A stretch of 64,000 nucleotides of DNA from the NCBI GenBank assembly GCA_019634625.1, contig JAHCBA010000002.1, forward strand, positions 204,114 through 268,113, written 5' to 3'. Position 1 is the first letter of the stretch, and every line of letters starts with the position of its first letter. The notes under the pieces are model-generated. The model ran no database searches, was not told where the DNA came from, and saw only the letters and a program-made list of their open reading frames with translations. Position numbers and translations under genes: made by a program. Below are positions 24,296 through 33,561 of this stretch, one piece after another. The stretch is from Verrucomicrobiia bacterium. Lineage in GTDB: Bacteria; Verrucomicrobiota; Verrucomicrobiia; Limisphaerales; CAIMTB01.

Positions 24296-27200
24296 ATGGC
24301 TGCCTCCCCTCAACGTCCGGCAACGACCGAGCGCCGGTTTCCGGCCGATTCGCACTGGCGCGACGTGGTGCTGGATGCACTGGAACGGGAGGACCCGGCA
24401 GAACGGACCGCCTTCCTCGACGAAGCGTTCCGGTCGTGTCCGGATCTCCGGGCGAGGGCGGAGTCGCTGATTCAGGCGCACACGGAACTGGGCGGATTTC
24501 TCGAACAGCCGGCGCTGGGGGCCGGGCGCCAGACGGATCGATCTTCTGGTCTGGAGGCAGGCGAGCGGATCGGGCGGTATGTGACGGTCGAACCGATCGG
24601 CGAGGGGGGGTGCGGGCGGGTGTACCTGGCCGAACAGGAGGAACCGGTCCGGCGCCGGGTGGCGCTCAAGGTGATCAAGCCGGGGATGGATTCGAGGCAG
24701 GTCATCGCCCGGTTCGAGGCGGAGCGGCAGGCCCTGGCGCTGATGGATCACCCGTGCATCGCCAGGGTTTTCGACGCCGGCACCACGGCGGGCGGGAGAC
24801 CGTACTTCGTGATGGAATGGGTGCGCGGCGAGCGCATCACGGAGTACGCGGAGAGTCGCGGGCTTTCCACCGAGGCCCGCCTGCGGCTGTTTGTCCAGGT
24901 GTGTCAGGCGATCGAGCATGCCCATCAGAAGGGGGTGCTGCACCGGGACATCAAGCCCTCCAACATCCTGGTGATCGACCAGGACGGGGCGCCGCTGCCC
25001 AAGGTCATCGACTTCGGCATTGCCAAGGCGATGGAGACGGCGCCCGGGGAGGGGACGCTGCTCACCGAGATGCACGCCTTCCTGGGCACACCGGCGTACA
25101 TGAGTCCCGAGCAGGCGTCGATGGGCCGGGACATCGACACCCGCAGCGATGTGTATGCGCTGGGGGTGCTGCTTTATGAATTGCTGGCAGGGAGCACGCC
25201 GTTCGAGGCGGAGATGCTGACCCGGGCAGGTCTGGACGAGTGCCGCCGCATTCTGCGCGAGGTGGAACCCGAACGGCCTTCCCGGCGGCTGTTGTCGCGC
25301 CCGGGAACCGCCGATCCCGAGGTGGCCCGGCGGCTGAGCCGGTTGCGCGGGGACCTCGACTGGATCGTGATGAAGTGCCTCGAGAAAGATCGCGCCCGGC
25401 GATACGCGACGGTAAGCGCACTGGTGGAGGATCTCGAACGGCACCTTTCCGCGGAGCCGGTGGTGGCCCGGCCGCCCAGCCCGTGGTACCGGCTGGGAAG
25501 GTTTACCCGGCGCCATCGGGGTGTGGTGACCGCCTCGATGGCGGTGCTGGTCACGCTGCTGGCGGGCGTCGCCTTCAGCTCCTGGCAGGCGGTGCGCGCC
25601 ACCCGTGCGGAGCGTCGCGCCTTCGATGGACAACATGAGGAGGCACGGCTGCGGCGCGAGGCGGAGCGGGAACGCGCCCTGGCCCAACTCAATGAGTACG
25701 TCGCCGACATCAACCTGGCGCAGCAGTCGATCGCCGCGGGCAACTTCGGGCGCGCATCCCAGTTGGTCGAGAAACACGCGGTCCGGGCCGGTGCGACGGA
25801 CTTGCGCGGCTTCGAGTGGCGCTACCTGAAGAACCTCGTGCAGGGTGATCCCCATGTCGCCCTGCCGCCCCATGACGGCAGTGTCCATGCGGTCGCCTTC
25901 TCCCCCGACGGCAACCGGCTGGCCGTCGGGCTGCGCGACGCGGTGCACGTGTGGGAGGTGTCATCCCGGACCCGGTTGCGGGTGCTTCCCGCCGGGGGAA
26001 TCTCCCTCGCCTTCCTGCCCGATGGCCGGTTCCTGGCGACGGCGGGATTCGAGTCGGCCGGGCTGTGGGATCTGGACGACGGAACGGAGGTCGAGAGCTG
26101 GCACCACGAAGGGGCACCCATGGCGGTATCGGGGGATGGACGTTGGCTGGCGATTTCCATCCGGGACGGCGTATGGCTCCGCGACCTGACCCGCCAACGG
26201 GAGAACCGCCTTCTGGCCGGAGCTGCGGGACCGCTGGCCTTCTCCGGGGACAGTGCCCTGCTGGTCAGCGGAACGGAGGACGGATTGCGCCTGTGGCGGG
26301 TGGAGGACGGGAACGCGATGGGGCTCCTGGAGGATTCGGATATGGCATGGGCGGTGGGACGCCACTGGTTGCGCACCGCGTCGGTGCTGGCGGTCGCTCC
26401 AGACGGACGCTGGATTGTCGCGGCCCGGAATGTGCCGTCGGCCAAGGGACTGTTCGTGGTGGGCGCGTGGGAAGCCGGCACGGGGAGGGAATGGGGGGTT
26501 CTTCCGGCCGACCCTGACCGGGTGGAGCACACCGGGGTTGTTTCCGCTCTGACGTTCCACCCGACGCGACCGGTTGTCGCGACCGGGAGCTGGGATCATT
26601 CGATCCGGTTATGGGATATTGAGAACCGGCGGCTGCTGGCCACGCTGCAAGGTTCCAGGAACGAGGTCTGGGCGGTGGCGTTTTCTCCGGACGGCGCGAT
26701 GGTCGCCAGCGGCGCCAAGGACGGCGAGGTGCGGCTGTGGCCGGTGGAGGAGCCCAGGGCGGATGCGTTTCTGGCCGGGTTCAAGGTGCCCCTGGGTTAT
26801 ACGGGGGACGGACGGAGGCTGGCGGTGCTGGATCCTGGCGAGGGCGCGATTGTCGAGATCGGTTTGGAGAGGTTCGAGGTGGGGGCGATACGGCGGGTTC
26901 CCGGCTTCGCGGAGCCTCTCCGACGTCCTTTTGCCTACGCGGCCGGGCCGGGCGTCCTCGCGGTGGGCGATGGACAGGGCGACGTCCAGATCTGGGAGCG
27001 GGATGGTATCGTCCCCCGTCGGGTTCGAATCTCCGACCGGCCGGTGGTGCATCTGGAACTCTCCCCCGATGGACGGTACCTGCTGGGTCGGGATTGGACC
27101 GGGCCGTGGACGGTTCAGGACCTGGTTGGGACCGGATGGCCGCATGTCGTGCAGATCGAGGGGCACCGGCTGCTGTTTGCCGGGGATGGGCGCACGTTGA

Positions 27201-27679
27201 TCGCCCTCCCGGACTTCCGAAGCGTGGCGCGGTGGGATATGGCGACCGGCTCCCAGGTTGCAGGCTTCCCGGTGGAGCCGCCCGCGGGTCTGGCCGGGGC
27301 GCTATCGTTCGATGGGAACTGGCTGGCGGTCAGCGGCGGTCCCAACGATCCCCATCACGCCATTCGCCTGTGGGACACGCGCACGGGCGACGGGCGCGGG
27401 CAGCTACTGGGACACAAACAGGGCGTGCGGTCGCTCGCCTTTTCGACGGATGGGCGCACGCTCGCGTCCTCGAGCGACGACAGCACGACGAAGCTCTGGA
27501 ATCTCGCGTCGCTTCAGGAGTTGCTGAGCGTCCGAAAAGTCGGACTGGTGCTTTCCGATCTGGCATTTTCGCCGGACGACCAATGGCTGACCGGTGCCGG
27601 CGGCTGGCCCATGGGCAATGGGGGCATCCACGTCTTTCGCGCGCCTCGAACGGGGATCGGCAGTTCCGCGGGACCCTGA
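24296..27679 (+). CDS. Membrane Ser/Thr protein kinase with C-terminal WD40 repeats
   Basis: The product is 1127 residues from the ATG at 24296 (MAASPQRP); an open frame upstream is antisense or overlapping sequence from the S26 gene. The N-terminal 70 residues (VLDALEREDPAERTAFLDEAF...ESLIQAHTELGGFLE) are the helical region typical of this kinase group. The kinase domain has GEGGCGRVY, Lys125, HRDIKPSN (216-223), DFG (239-241) and GTPAYMSPEQ. A transmembrane segment lies near 408-428 (VVTASMAVLVTLLAGVAFSSW), and a coiled region (RREAERERALAQLNEYVADINLAQQSI) precedes about 570 residues of WD40-like repeats. Unlike the other two kinases it has no zinc ribbon and no ECF sigma gene beside it. 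It is 40 bp after the S26 peptidase gene. Confidence 0.93.
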   Translation: MAASPQRPATTERRFPADSHWRDVVLDALEREDPAERTAFLDEAFRSCPDLRARAESLIQAHTELGGFLEQPALGAGRQTDRSSGLEAGERIGRYVTVEPIGEGGCGRVYLAEQEEPVRRRVALKVIKPGMDSRQVIARFEAERQALALMDHPCIARVFDAGTTAGGRPYFVMEWVRGERITEYAESRGLSTEARLRLFVQVCQAIEHAHQKGVLHRDIKPSNILVIDQDGAPLPKVIDFGIAKAMETAPGEGTLLTEMHAFLGTPAYMSPEQASMGRDIDTRSDVYALGVLLYELLAGSTPFEAEMLTRAGLDECRRILREVEPERPSRRLLSRPGTADPEVARRLSRLRGDLDWIVMKCLEKDRARRYATVSALVEDLERHLSAEPVVARPPSPWYRLGRFTRRHRGVVTASMAVLVTLLAGVAFSSWQAVRATRAERRAFDGQHEEARLRREAERERALAQLNEYVADINLAQQSIAAGNFGRASQLVEKHAVRAGATDLRGFEWRYLKNLVQGDPHVALPPHDGSVHAVAFSPDGNRLAVGLRDAVHVWEVSSRTRLRVLPAGGISLAFLPDGRFLATAGFESAGLWDLDDGTEVESWHHEGAPMAVSGDGRWLAISIRDGVWLRDLTRQRENRLLAGAAGPLAFSGDSALLVSGTEDGLRLWRVEDGNAMGLLEDSDMAWAVGRHWLRTASVLAVAPDGRWIVAARNVPSAKGLFVVGAWEAGTGREWGVLPADPDRVEHTGVVSALTFHPTRPVVATGSWDHSIRLWDIENRRLLATLQGSRNEVWAVAFSPDGAMVASGAKDGEVRLWPVEEPRADAFLAGFKVPLGYTGDGRRLAVLDPGEGAIVEIGLERFEVGAIRRVPGFAEPLRRPFAYAAGPGVLAVGDGQGDVQIWERDGIVPRRVRISDRPVVHLELSPDGRYLLGRDWTGPWTVQDLVGTGWPHVVQIEGHRLLFAGDGRTLIALPDFRSVARWDMATGSQVAGFPVEPPAGLAGALSFDGNWLAVSGGPNDPHHAIRLWDTRTGDGRGQLLGHKQGVRSLAFSTDGRTLASSSDDSTTKLWNLASLQELLSVRKVGLVLSDLAFSPDDQWLTGAGGWPMGNGGIHVFRAPRTGIGSSAGP

Positions 27680-28065
27680 CCCACAACCGCGCAGTAGGGT
27701 CGCATTAGGGTCGGTGTGCCGGATTCGGAAGAAATCCTGGCGGGATTCGCCGGGTTTCTCCGCTTGAACGGGAGCCCGCTTCGGCGATGAACCTGAAGGG
27801 AACGTCGCTGCGGGGGGCCATTCGATTCGGAGCGGACTGAATCCTGAGAATCCTGGATTGGTTCGGCCGGAACCGATTCGCTTCCCAACCGGGTCCGGGA
27901 GGTGGACCGGCACGGTGACCATTCGCTACTTCCGGCGCGTGCCGGGCGGGCGCGGGCGTTCCGAGCGGATGAAGCGGGCCCGGGAGAGGAGGGCCTAGAC
28001 TCGCTGTTTCCAACTGGGTACACCGGGCCGGGTGCGATCCATCCGGCCCGGAACTTTCAGGGCAT
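27680..28065. other. Intergenic region, no gene seen
   Basis: Convergent gap of 386 bp between the WD40 kinase and the PEP-CTERM protein gene. Short ORFs here lack protein-like composition. No repeat copy and no convincing terminator hairpin with a T-tract was found. Confidence 0.5.
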
Positions 28066-28731
28066 TCAGGACTGGCGCCGCCGCCACTGGCGCACTCCCG
28101 CAACTCCAAGGCCAATCAGGGCGAAAGCGACCGCCGCCGTGGCGGGTTCGGGCACCTGGCCGGCAAGGATCGTGGCGTTGACATCGGTGTTGTAGGCCCA
28201 GCCGTGGATGGTGGCGGTGTTGGCATCGGGGGCGACGCTGTAGTCGATCCAGCCGAATTGATAATCGCCGGGCGTGCCGGTGTTGAGAGCGATGGGCAGG
28301 AAGCCGCGCGTGGCGAGAAACGGTCCTCCGGTGCTGGGGGGGGACTCCTCCCAAAAGCCCAGGGCTCCCGACGAGGCATACCCGGTCGTGTCCGGTCCAA
28401 TCACCGTATTCTCGGCCACATTCGCAATCAGGATGAGATGGGGGATGGCGCCGGTGACTTCCACATTTTGGGAGGCGCCATCCGGCAGCTCATCCACAAA
28501 GAAATGGAAGTCGTTGCCGCCACCGTTCAGATCGATGGAGATGGTCGGGGCATCGAACCGGTCGATGTCGATATCCAGCGGCCCGCTGTACACAACCGCG
28601 GCCTGGGCCACAAAGGCCCCCGATCCAAGCAGGGCCGCCAGCAGGGCGATGGCTGACAAGCACCGGGGCGTCCGCGACGGGGACCGGACGGGGACACACG
28701 AATCCGAAACCGGGCACTGGGTGGAGTTCAT
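28066..28731 (-). CDS. PEP-CTERM sorting domain protein
   Basis: The product is 221 residues. A signal peptide is visible (SAIALLAALLGSGAFVAQA, cleavage after AQA near residue 44). The C-terminus VPEPATAAVAFALIGLGVAGVRQWRRRQS is a complete PEP-CTERM signal: PEP box, hydrophobic span and basic tail. It should therefore be processed by an exosortase and released or attached at the surface. The mature part is beta-rich, with GPLDIDIDRFDAPTISIDLNGGGNDFHFFV and FGWIDYSV, the common choice-of-anchor layout. No exosortase gene is in this window. The gene seems to stand alone. Confidence 0.92.
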   Translation of the reverse strand: MNSTQCPVSDSCVPVRSPSRTPRCLSAIALLAALLGSGAFVAQAAVVYSGPLDIDIDRFDAPTISIDLNGGGNDFHFFVDELPDGASQNVEVTGAIPHLILIANVAENTVIGPDTTGYASSGALGFWEESPPSTGGPFLATRGFLPIALNTGTPGDYQFGWIDYSVAPDANTATIHGWAYNTDVNATILAGQVPEPATAAVAFALIGLGVAGVRQWRRRQS

Positions 28732-28902
28732 CTGGCGTTCAGAGGATTTAGGGGCGGCGGTTGGTCCGAAGGTCCGAAGGCCACCTTGAGACCTTCGAGC
28801 GACGGGACCGCTCTGACCGGTATCTTCGCCTGAATGCCCCTCTTCCAGTCAAAGGCTTTCCGCAGGGTCGGACAAAACACGAAAAGTGCGTAAGCGAATT
28901 CG

Positions 28903-29991
28903 TCAGGCCCGCCCACGGACGCCCAGTCCGAGGACGTCGCGGCAATAGCGGAGACTGCGTTCGAGGTCTTCGCGCTGCCGGTCCGGATCATTGGCGTTGT
29001 AGGTCTCCCGGGGGGTTCCACGCTTGGCCAGACTGAGGAACCGGGCGAGTTCGGCAGCGGTGCGGTTGGGCCAGACCTCCCAGAAGGACGGTTCGAGGTA
29101 GGGGAACTCGACGGCGAATCCGCCGATGGTTTCGATGTTGACCGCGACCCCCGGGCACAATGCGGCGTATCGGGCGAAGTAGTGCTTAAGGTCCACGACC
29201 CCGCCGTCGCCCATCGCGGTCCACTGAACCCGGCACCCCTTCTCGGTCTCCCAGATGGCGCTGTCGCGGAGGCTGGTGGTGAGGGCGTAGGGGCCCAGTT
29301 TTTCGAGGCTGTCGAGGGGATCCTCGAGGGTCCAGACGGCATTGCCCGAATCCATGTTGGCGCCCACCCAGTCCCGGCCTGCAGCCTCGATCAGGGTGAT
29401 CAACTCGTCCGCCGTCATGTCCCCGGCATGGTTTTCCATGGCGACTTTCACGCCGAGATCCTGGGCGAGGGCGCGCTGCGACTTGAGGACGGCGACGGTG
29501 TCTTCGATACGGGCGTCAATGCCACCGGGGGTGCGGCGGTCCTCCCGCGAGCCAAGGACCACGCGAAAGGCGGGGGAGCCGACGGCCTTCGACAAACGCA
29601 GGCCGAGGGCAAGGTGCTCCTCGGCGGTGCCCCAGTCCTTGCGAAACGTGCGGGAAGTCGGGCAGATGCTCCATGAGCCGAGGAGGATCTCGATTCCCTT
29701 GTCTGCGGCGTAGCGGCGAAGCTCCCGGGCTGCGGCCTCCTCGAGGGACCCCAAGCCCGCAAGGTCGGTGATGAACAGGGTGTCCATCTCGAGCGACGCC
29801 GCATAGTCCACCAACTGGCGGCCGGTCCACTTCATGGCGCGCACGGCGAAGTTGTCGAGACCGAGCTTGATCCGCGTCTGCGGCGCCTGGGCCAGCGAGG
29901 GCAGCGACCGTGTGAGCGCGGTGCCGGCCGCGGCGACGGCCAGCGTGCGACCGAAGTCACGACGGGAGCAGGGGAAGGCGGCGGGATTCAT
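28903..29991 (-). CDS. Tat-exported sugar phosphate isomerase/epimerase-like TIM barrel protein
   Basis: The product is 362 residues from the ATG at 29991 (MNPAAFPCSRRDFGRTLAVAAAG), so that the twin-arginine signal is near the N-terminus. An AP_endonuc_2/xylose isomerase-like barrel follows: KLGLDNFAVRAMKW, MDTLFITDLAGLGSLEE, LGVKVAMENHAGDMTADELITLI (metal-binding Glu and His), WVGANMDSGNAVWTLEDP and GVAVNIETIGGFAVEFPY. Metal ligands appear in the usual E/D/H/E order. It probably acts on sugars or inositols outside the cytoplasm; substrate unknown. It is followed 135 bp upstream on the same strand by the GlnD-like gene, and a functional link is not evident. Confidence 0.88.
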   Translation of the reverse strand: MNPAAFPCSRRDFGRTLAVAAAGTALTRSLPSLAQAPQTRIKLGLDNFAVRAMKWTGRQLVDYAASLEMDTLFITDLAGLGSLEEAAARELRRYAADKGIEILLGSWSICPTSRTFRKDWGTAEEHLALGLRLSKAVGSPAFRVVLGSREDRRTPGGIDARIEDTVAVLKSQRALAQDLGVKVAMENHAGDMTADELITLIEAAGRDWVGANMDSGNAVWTLEDPLDSLEKLGPYALTTSLRDSAIWETEKGCRVQWTAMGDGGVVDLKHYFARYAALCPGVAVNIETIGGFAVEFPYLEPSFWEVWPNRTAAELARFLSLAKRGTPRETYNANDPDRQREDLERSLRYCRDVLGLGVRGRA

Positions 29992-30126
29992 GGTGGGGCG
30001 GATGCTTCCGGGATTGGGGGCGGCGGGCAAGCGCGACCGTGGGACGACCGACCATTTTCTGGAGAGCGCACGCTTCGGTCGGCGCCGCACGGCGATGGGC
30101 GCCGGCGAGGCCGCATCCGAAGCGCT

Positions 30127-32760
30127 TCAGCAAAAGCGCTGGGTGACGATCGCCTGGGCCCGATCCAGTTCCAGTCCGGGCGGCAGGCTGTGGTACACGG
30201 TCACGAAGGCGCCGCCACGGACGGCGTGGGCGACGAGGCCGAAGATGTTGCCGCCGAGGTGGCGGTACACGAGGTAGGACAGGGCGTACACCAGCCCCCC
30301 CGCATTCTGTCCAGTCTCGTACCGGAGTCGGTAAAGGCCCGGACGCCATTGGGTGAGGGAGAGGCGGCCGGCCAGACGGGGCAGATCCGGCGGGGCTTCG
30401 TGGGGGATGTGGCGCCGTTCGCGGACGGCCTCCTCGATAGTCCTGAGGAGTTCGCGACCCCAGGGTTGGCCGTTGGGAGTGAGGTGAAAGAAGTCCAATG
30501 CCAGTCCATGGCGGCCGGCCGAGAAAAGATGGGCCTGGCGAAGATCCACCCCGGCCCCCCACAGGGCCCCGGTGATCGACGCCGCCAGGCCGCGATAGTC
30601 CCGGGCCGCGATTCCCAGGATGGGCGAGGTGCCGCGCGACAACAGCACCGCCTTCGCAGCGGTGGCGCTCCCGGATTCCATCATGGCCCGGAGCGCCGAG
30701 ACGAAGACCGTGGCGTACTGCCGATATTCCCCGGCCCAGAAGTCCTCCCCGAAATCCCGCAGCACCTCCGCATCCTCCTCCGGGCAACCCAGAAGATGGA
30801 TGCGATCCGCCGGGCGTTGGATGGGACAAAAGCGCACCAGGGTCTTGGAATAGAGTTCGCGGCTGTTGAACCAGCGGGCCGGATCGTCCCGCTCCGACTC
30901 CCAATGGGCGCGGTCGGCGCAGGTGAATACGAACAGCGCCCGCAGGAAACCGGCGTCGCCGCAGCGCCGCGCGAAGTCCTCGACCTGGATCGCGTCATTG
31001 GGCGTTTCCGCGTATTCCTTGAAGGCACGACGGTTGGCGATAAGCGACTCCGTCAGGCGTGCCACCTCTTCGGGAAGCCGGCAGCGTAGGCAGTACGGCC
31101 GGTAATACTCCGCCAGCGGAATGTCCGACATCCCGGACGAGTACCGCTCATACAGGGGCAGGCGGGCGTCGTCCCGCGCACGGAGGTCCTCCGCGGTCAG
31201 CGGGAGGCGCTTGGTCTTGAGGGCGAGCTTGACCGCCGCCAGATGGTCGGCGTCCAGCAACGCCGCCTCCACCGCCGGATCGATTGTCCGCAGCACGTCC
31301 GTCAGCCGCCCCGGCGACACCGCCTCGGCAAGTTTGCGGCGCCCGTCGGCGACCATCCCCTCCAGCGTCCGGAGCTTCTCCCGCTCCAGGCCGCTTCGCA
31401 GAGAGCGTCCCTCGGCCATCACCCTGGCGTCGAGGGAAGCCTCGAACCGGGCATAGCCGGGGAACAACCGATCCTCCGCACCTTCGAACTGGGACAGGAA
31501 GCCGAATGAATCCGCCAGGTTCCCGCGCTCCTCGTACAGCAGCGCCGTCAGTTCGGGCACCGGCTTCAGCCAGTCGCCGGCCTGACGGAAGGTCCGCTGC
31601 AATTCCGTCGGGTCGATCGGCACCCCGTACCGCTGGGCGGCCAGAACCAGGGTCAACGCGGCCCCGCTGCGTTCCTCGTCGGTGGCCGACGCCGGCAACG
31701 CCGCATGGGTGAGCCCGCCGAGGCCGTACACCACCCGTCCGCCGGGCATGGCCGACCGACCCTCGCGAAGTTCCCGTTCGATGACGGCCTTGGCGAACCG
31801 TGCGACCCGGCGGCGGGCCGCCAGCAGCCGTGCGCGCACTTCATTGGCAAATTCGAATCGTTCCCGCTCCGTCGCCCCGGGGCCCAACATCTCTCCAAAC
31901 GCCAGAAAGTCGTCGAAATGCAGCACATCCGGGGAGTCATCGCCCCCACGGCGGACTTCCCCGCTCCGGGCACGGCGGAGATGAACAAAGCACCGGATGC
32001 GAAGGAGAAACTCGTAGGCGGCGAGGTCGCGCGGGTCCTCAAGGCGCGCATACACGTCGTGGCTCGATTCGAATCCCTTGCCAGCCCAGGTCCAGATCCC
32101 CGCCAGGAAGACCCGCAACCCGTCGTTCTTGATGTCAAACCGGTCGAGGCGCTCGGTCTGTCCGGCCGCCTTCTCCCATCGATCCTGCCAGAAGCCGCGC
32201 ACATGCAGGAAATGCTCGAAGGCATCGTAGGTGGCCCGGATCCGCTCCCGGAACCGCGGGGTCAGACCGGTCGGGTCATGGACGGGCTGAAGATCGAGGA
32301 ACGAGTTGAGCTGCTTCTCCGCAAGGCGCGGCGCGTCCTCCAATTGAAAGGGCAGGGCCTGCCATCGGAATCCGAATTGCTCCTCGAAGCGCCCTGTGTG
32401 GAGCAGTTCGTCCTGCAGGCTGAGCAGAAACCCGTTGCCCTCCAGCGCGTCATCGAACAGTAGCGCGTAGTCCAAGTCGGACGCCGGGGTCACTTCGCGC
32501 CGTCCGGTACCCCCCAGCGCGACGACGGCGAATGGCCGGTCATAGCCGAAGGCCCGCTGCCGGTCCGCAGCCCAGGCCGCCACCTGCCGGGAGTGCAGGG
32601 CCGTCCGCTCCTCCACCAAACCGCGGCCGTGGTCCAGTTCCGGACCCAGAATTCGCCGGTCGTTCTCCTCCAGCGCGAGACGAAACAGCGCACGCACCCG
32701 TGAGGAGTCCGTCCCGTCCGTCATCGTCGTCACTGGCTGGGTGCCTTCCATGCGCGCCAC
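30127..32760 (-). CDS. GlnD-like nucleotidyltransferase with C-terminal ACT-type region
   Basis: The product is 877 residues. Near the N-terminus VVALGGTGRREVTPASDLDYALLF (about 79-102) is the GG.GR.E...SD.D nucleotidyltransferase motif of GlnD and DUF294 proteins. A long helical region follows (RIRATYDAFEHFLHVRGFWQDRWEKAAGQTERLDRFDIKNDGLR...), as in GlnD. SPILGIAARDYRGLAASITGALWGAGVDLRQAHLF near residues 715-750 looks like an ACT domain. I do not see the HD motif that removes UMP from PII in true GlnD, so this may be a one-way transferase or a different regulator. No glnB or ntr gene is near. An internal ATG at 32724 is an alternative start. Confidence 0.78.
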   Translation of the reverse strand: MARMEGTQPVTTMTDGTDSSRVRALFRLALEENDRRILGPELDHGRGLVEERTALHSRQVAAWAADRQRAFGYDRPFAVVALGGTGRREVTPASDLDYALLFDDALEGNGFLLSLQDELLHTGRFEEQFGFRWQALPFQLEDAPRLAEKQLNSFLDLQPVHDPTGLTPRFRERIRATYDAFEHFLHVRGFWQDRWEKAAGQTERLDRFDIKNDGLRVFLAGIWTWAGKGFESSHDVYARLEDPRDLAAYEFLLRIRCFVHLRRARSGEVRRGGDDSPDVLHFDDFLAFGEMLGPGATERERFEFANEVRARLLAARRRVARFAKAVIERELREGRSAMPGGRVVYGLGGLTHAALPASATDEERSGAALTLVLAAQRYGVPIDPTELQRTFRQAGDWLKPVPELTALLYEERGNLADSFGFLSQFEGAEDRLFPGYARFEASLDARVMAEGRSLRSGLEREKLRTLEGMVADGRRKLAEAVSPGRLTDVLRTIDPAVEAALLDADHLAAVKLALKTKRLPLTAEDLRARDDARLPLYERYSSGMSDIPLAEYYRPYCLRCRLPEEVARLTESLIANRRAFKEYAETPNDAIQVEDFARRCGDAGFLRALFVFTCADRAHWESERDDPARWFNSRELYSKTLVRFCPIQRPADRIHLLGCPEEDAEVLRDFGEDFWAGEYRQYATVFVSALRAMMESGSATAAKAVLLSRGTSPILGIAARDYRGLAASITGALWGAGVDLRQAHLFSAGRHGLALDFFHLTPNGQPWGRELLRTIEEAVRERRHIPHEAPPDLPRLAGRLSLTQWRPGLYRLRYETGQNAGGLVYALSYLVYRHLGGNIFGLVAHAVRGGAFVTVYHSLPPGLELDRAQAIVTQRFC

Positions 32761-32914
32761 GCCGCCACCGAGACGCTGCCCCGATTCGGACCCACGTGTC
32801 CATCACGGGTCCGCGCCCCCGCACGACATCGGAATCGAGTCAACCAAACAGCGTCTGGCGCATTCTCTGCCGCTCGACCAGGGAGCTGGAGCACTCCTTC
32901 GGCCTGGCTGAAAC

Positions 32915-32978
32915 CGGGACACCCAGCGGGGACGAGGAAAGGGGGACCGGCGGCTGGGTGTCCACGCTTCAGCGTGCC
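32915..32978. repeat. Inverted repeat with GGGTGTCC/CTTCAGCG box
   Basis: GCTGGGTGTCCACGCTTCAG at 32953 has an inverted, imperfect counterpart (CTGAAACCGGGACACCCAGC) about 40 bp to the left. A related box GGTTGGGTGTCCGCGCTTCA occurs at 47431. The inner part can form a short hairpin. It may be a transcription end or a small mobile repeat. Confidence 0.5.
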
Positions 32979-32997
32979 TGTGCCCGGGAATCGATCC

Positions 32998-33270
32998 GTC
33001 AACAACTCTGCGCCTGCCTTAATCTTTGAATCATCAACGACTCATAACTCCATAGGTTGGCATAATAAGTTTACTTACATTCTTGAGCGCACCTGGGCTC
33101 GGGAGTTGAGCCGTCAACAATACTATCCTGTGCACTTGGCCTGTTAACTGCCGAGCGTCAAAAACAAAGCGCCTGGCTGATAGACTAGATCGTCAACAAA
33201 GCAGAAAGCTGAGCTCAATGCGTCAGCAACATCGCGTCTGGCGCATAATCGGGGTCGTCAACAAAACTCA
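32998..33270. repeat. AT-rich stretch with spaced GTCAACAA motifs
   Basis: Exact GTCAACAA occurs four times, with a GTCAGCAA variant near 33222. Each is preceded by a similar GA(T/G)(C/G)C-type context (GATCC, GAGCC, GATC, GGTC). Base composition is clearly richer in A/T than the flanking genes. Similar motifs occur near 47730 and 63202-63350. Function unknown; eroded repeat or regulatory region. Confidence 0.5.
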
Positions 33271-33332
33271 ACACTCTGCCCTCCAAAATGGGCCGGGCGC
33301 TTTTTATTTGCCGCTCCAACGACAAGGCGTGT

Positions 33333-33494
33333 CGTGCATCCCGGAGGTCTGGGGAGAGCTGCGAACATCGCGAAGCGTCGTCTCGGAGGGCCGAGTTCCA
33401 CGAGGCCGCAGCGGAGGGGTGCCGTGGATTGAGGACTCGCGGAGTTCTTCCCTCCGATGCGCTGTCTCCTCACCCACAACCCCGGGATGCACCG
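33333..33494 (+). repeat. 160-bp interspersed repeat, copy D (full length, 162 bp)
   Basis: It runs from CGTGCATCCCGGAGG to CCCGGGATGCACCG with the same core as copy B (CTCGGAGGGCCGAGTTCCAC, GAGGCCGCAG, GGACTCGCGGAGTT). Ends are inverted repeats. It lies 67 bp upstream of the ECF sigma factor start, so it may carry or displace promoter elements. Confidence 0.85.
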
Positions 33495-33561
33495 CAAGGC
33501 GTGGGCCCCGGGGATCGGGGATCGCCCGGCACAGGGAGAGTGTCTAAAATGGGCACCCGCC

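Larger units (their letters stand above)
32761..33561. other. 800-bp non-coding region with AT-rich repeats and repeat copy D
   Basis: No gene is seen. From left to right: an inverted pair around GGGACACCCAGC and GCTGGGTGTCC with a CACGC TTCA GCGTG hairpin (32915-32978); an AT-rich stretch (33000-33270) with GTCAACAA at 32998, 33113, 33192 and 33255 and a GTCAGCAA variant at 33222; and then repeat copy D (33333-33494). CGTCTGGCGCAT occurs at both 32852 and 33235. The promoter of the ECF sigma gene at 33562 must lie in the last part. Confidence 0.65.

Noticed and set aside
27010-27040. GGTTCGAATC tRNA T-loop-like sequence
   Set aside because: Lies inside the WD40 part of the kinase gene and has no acceptor or anticodon stem at the right distances.
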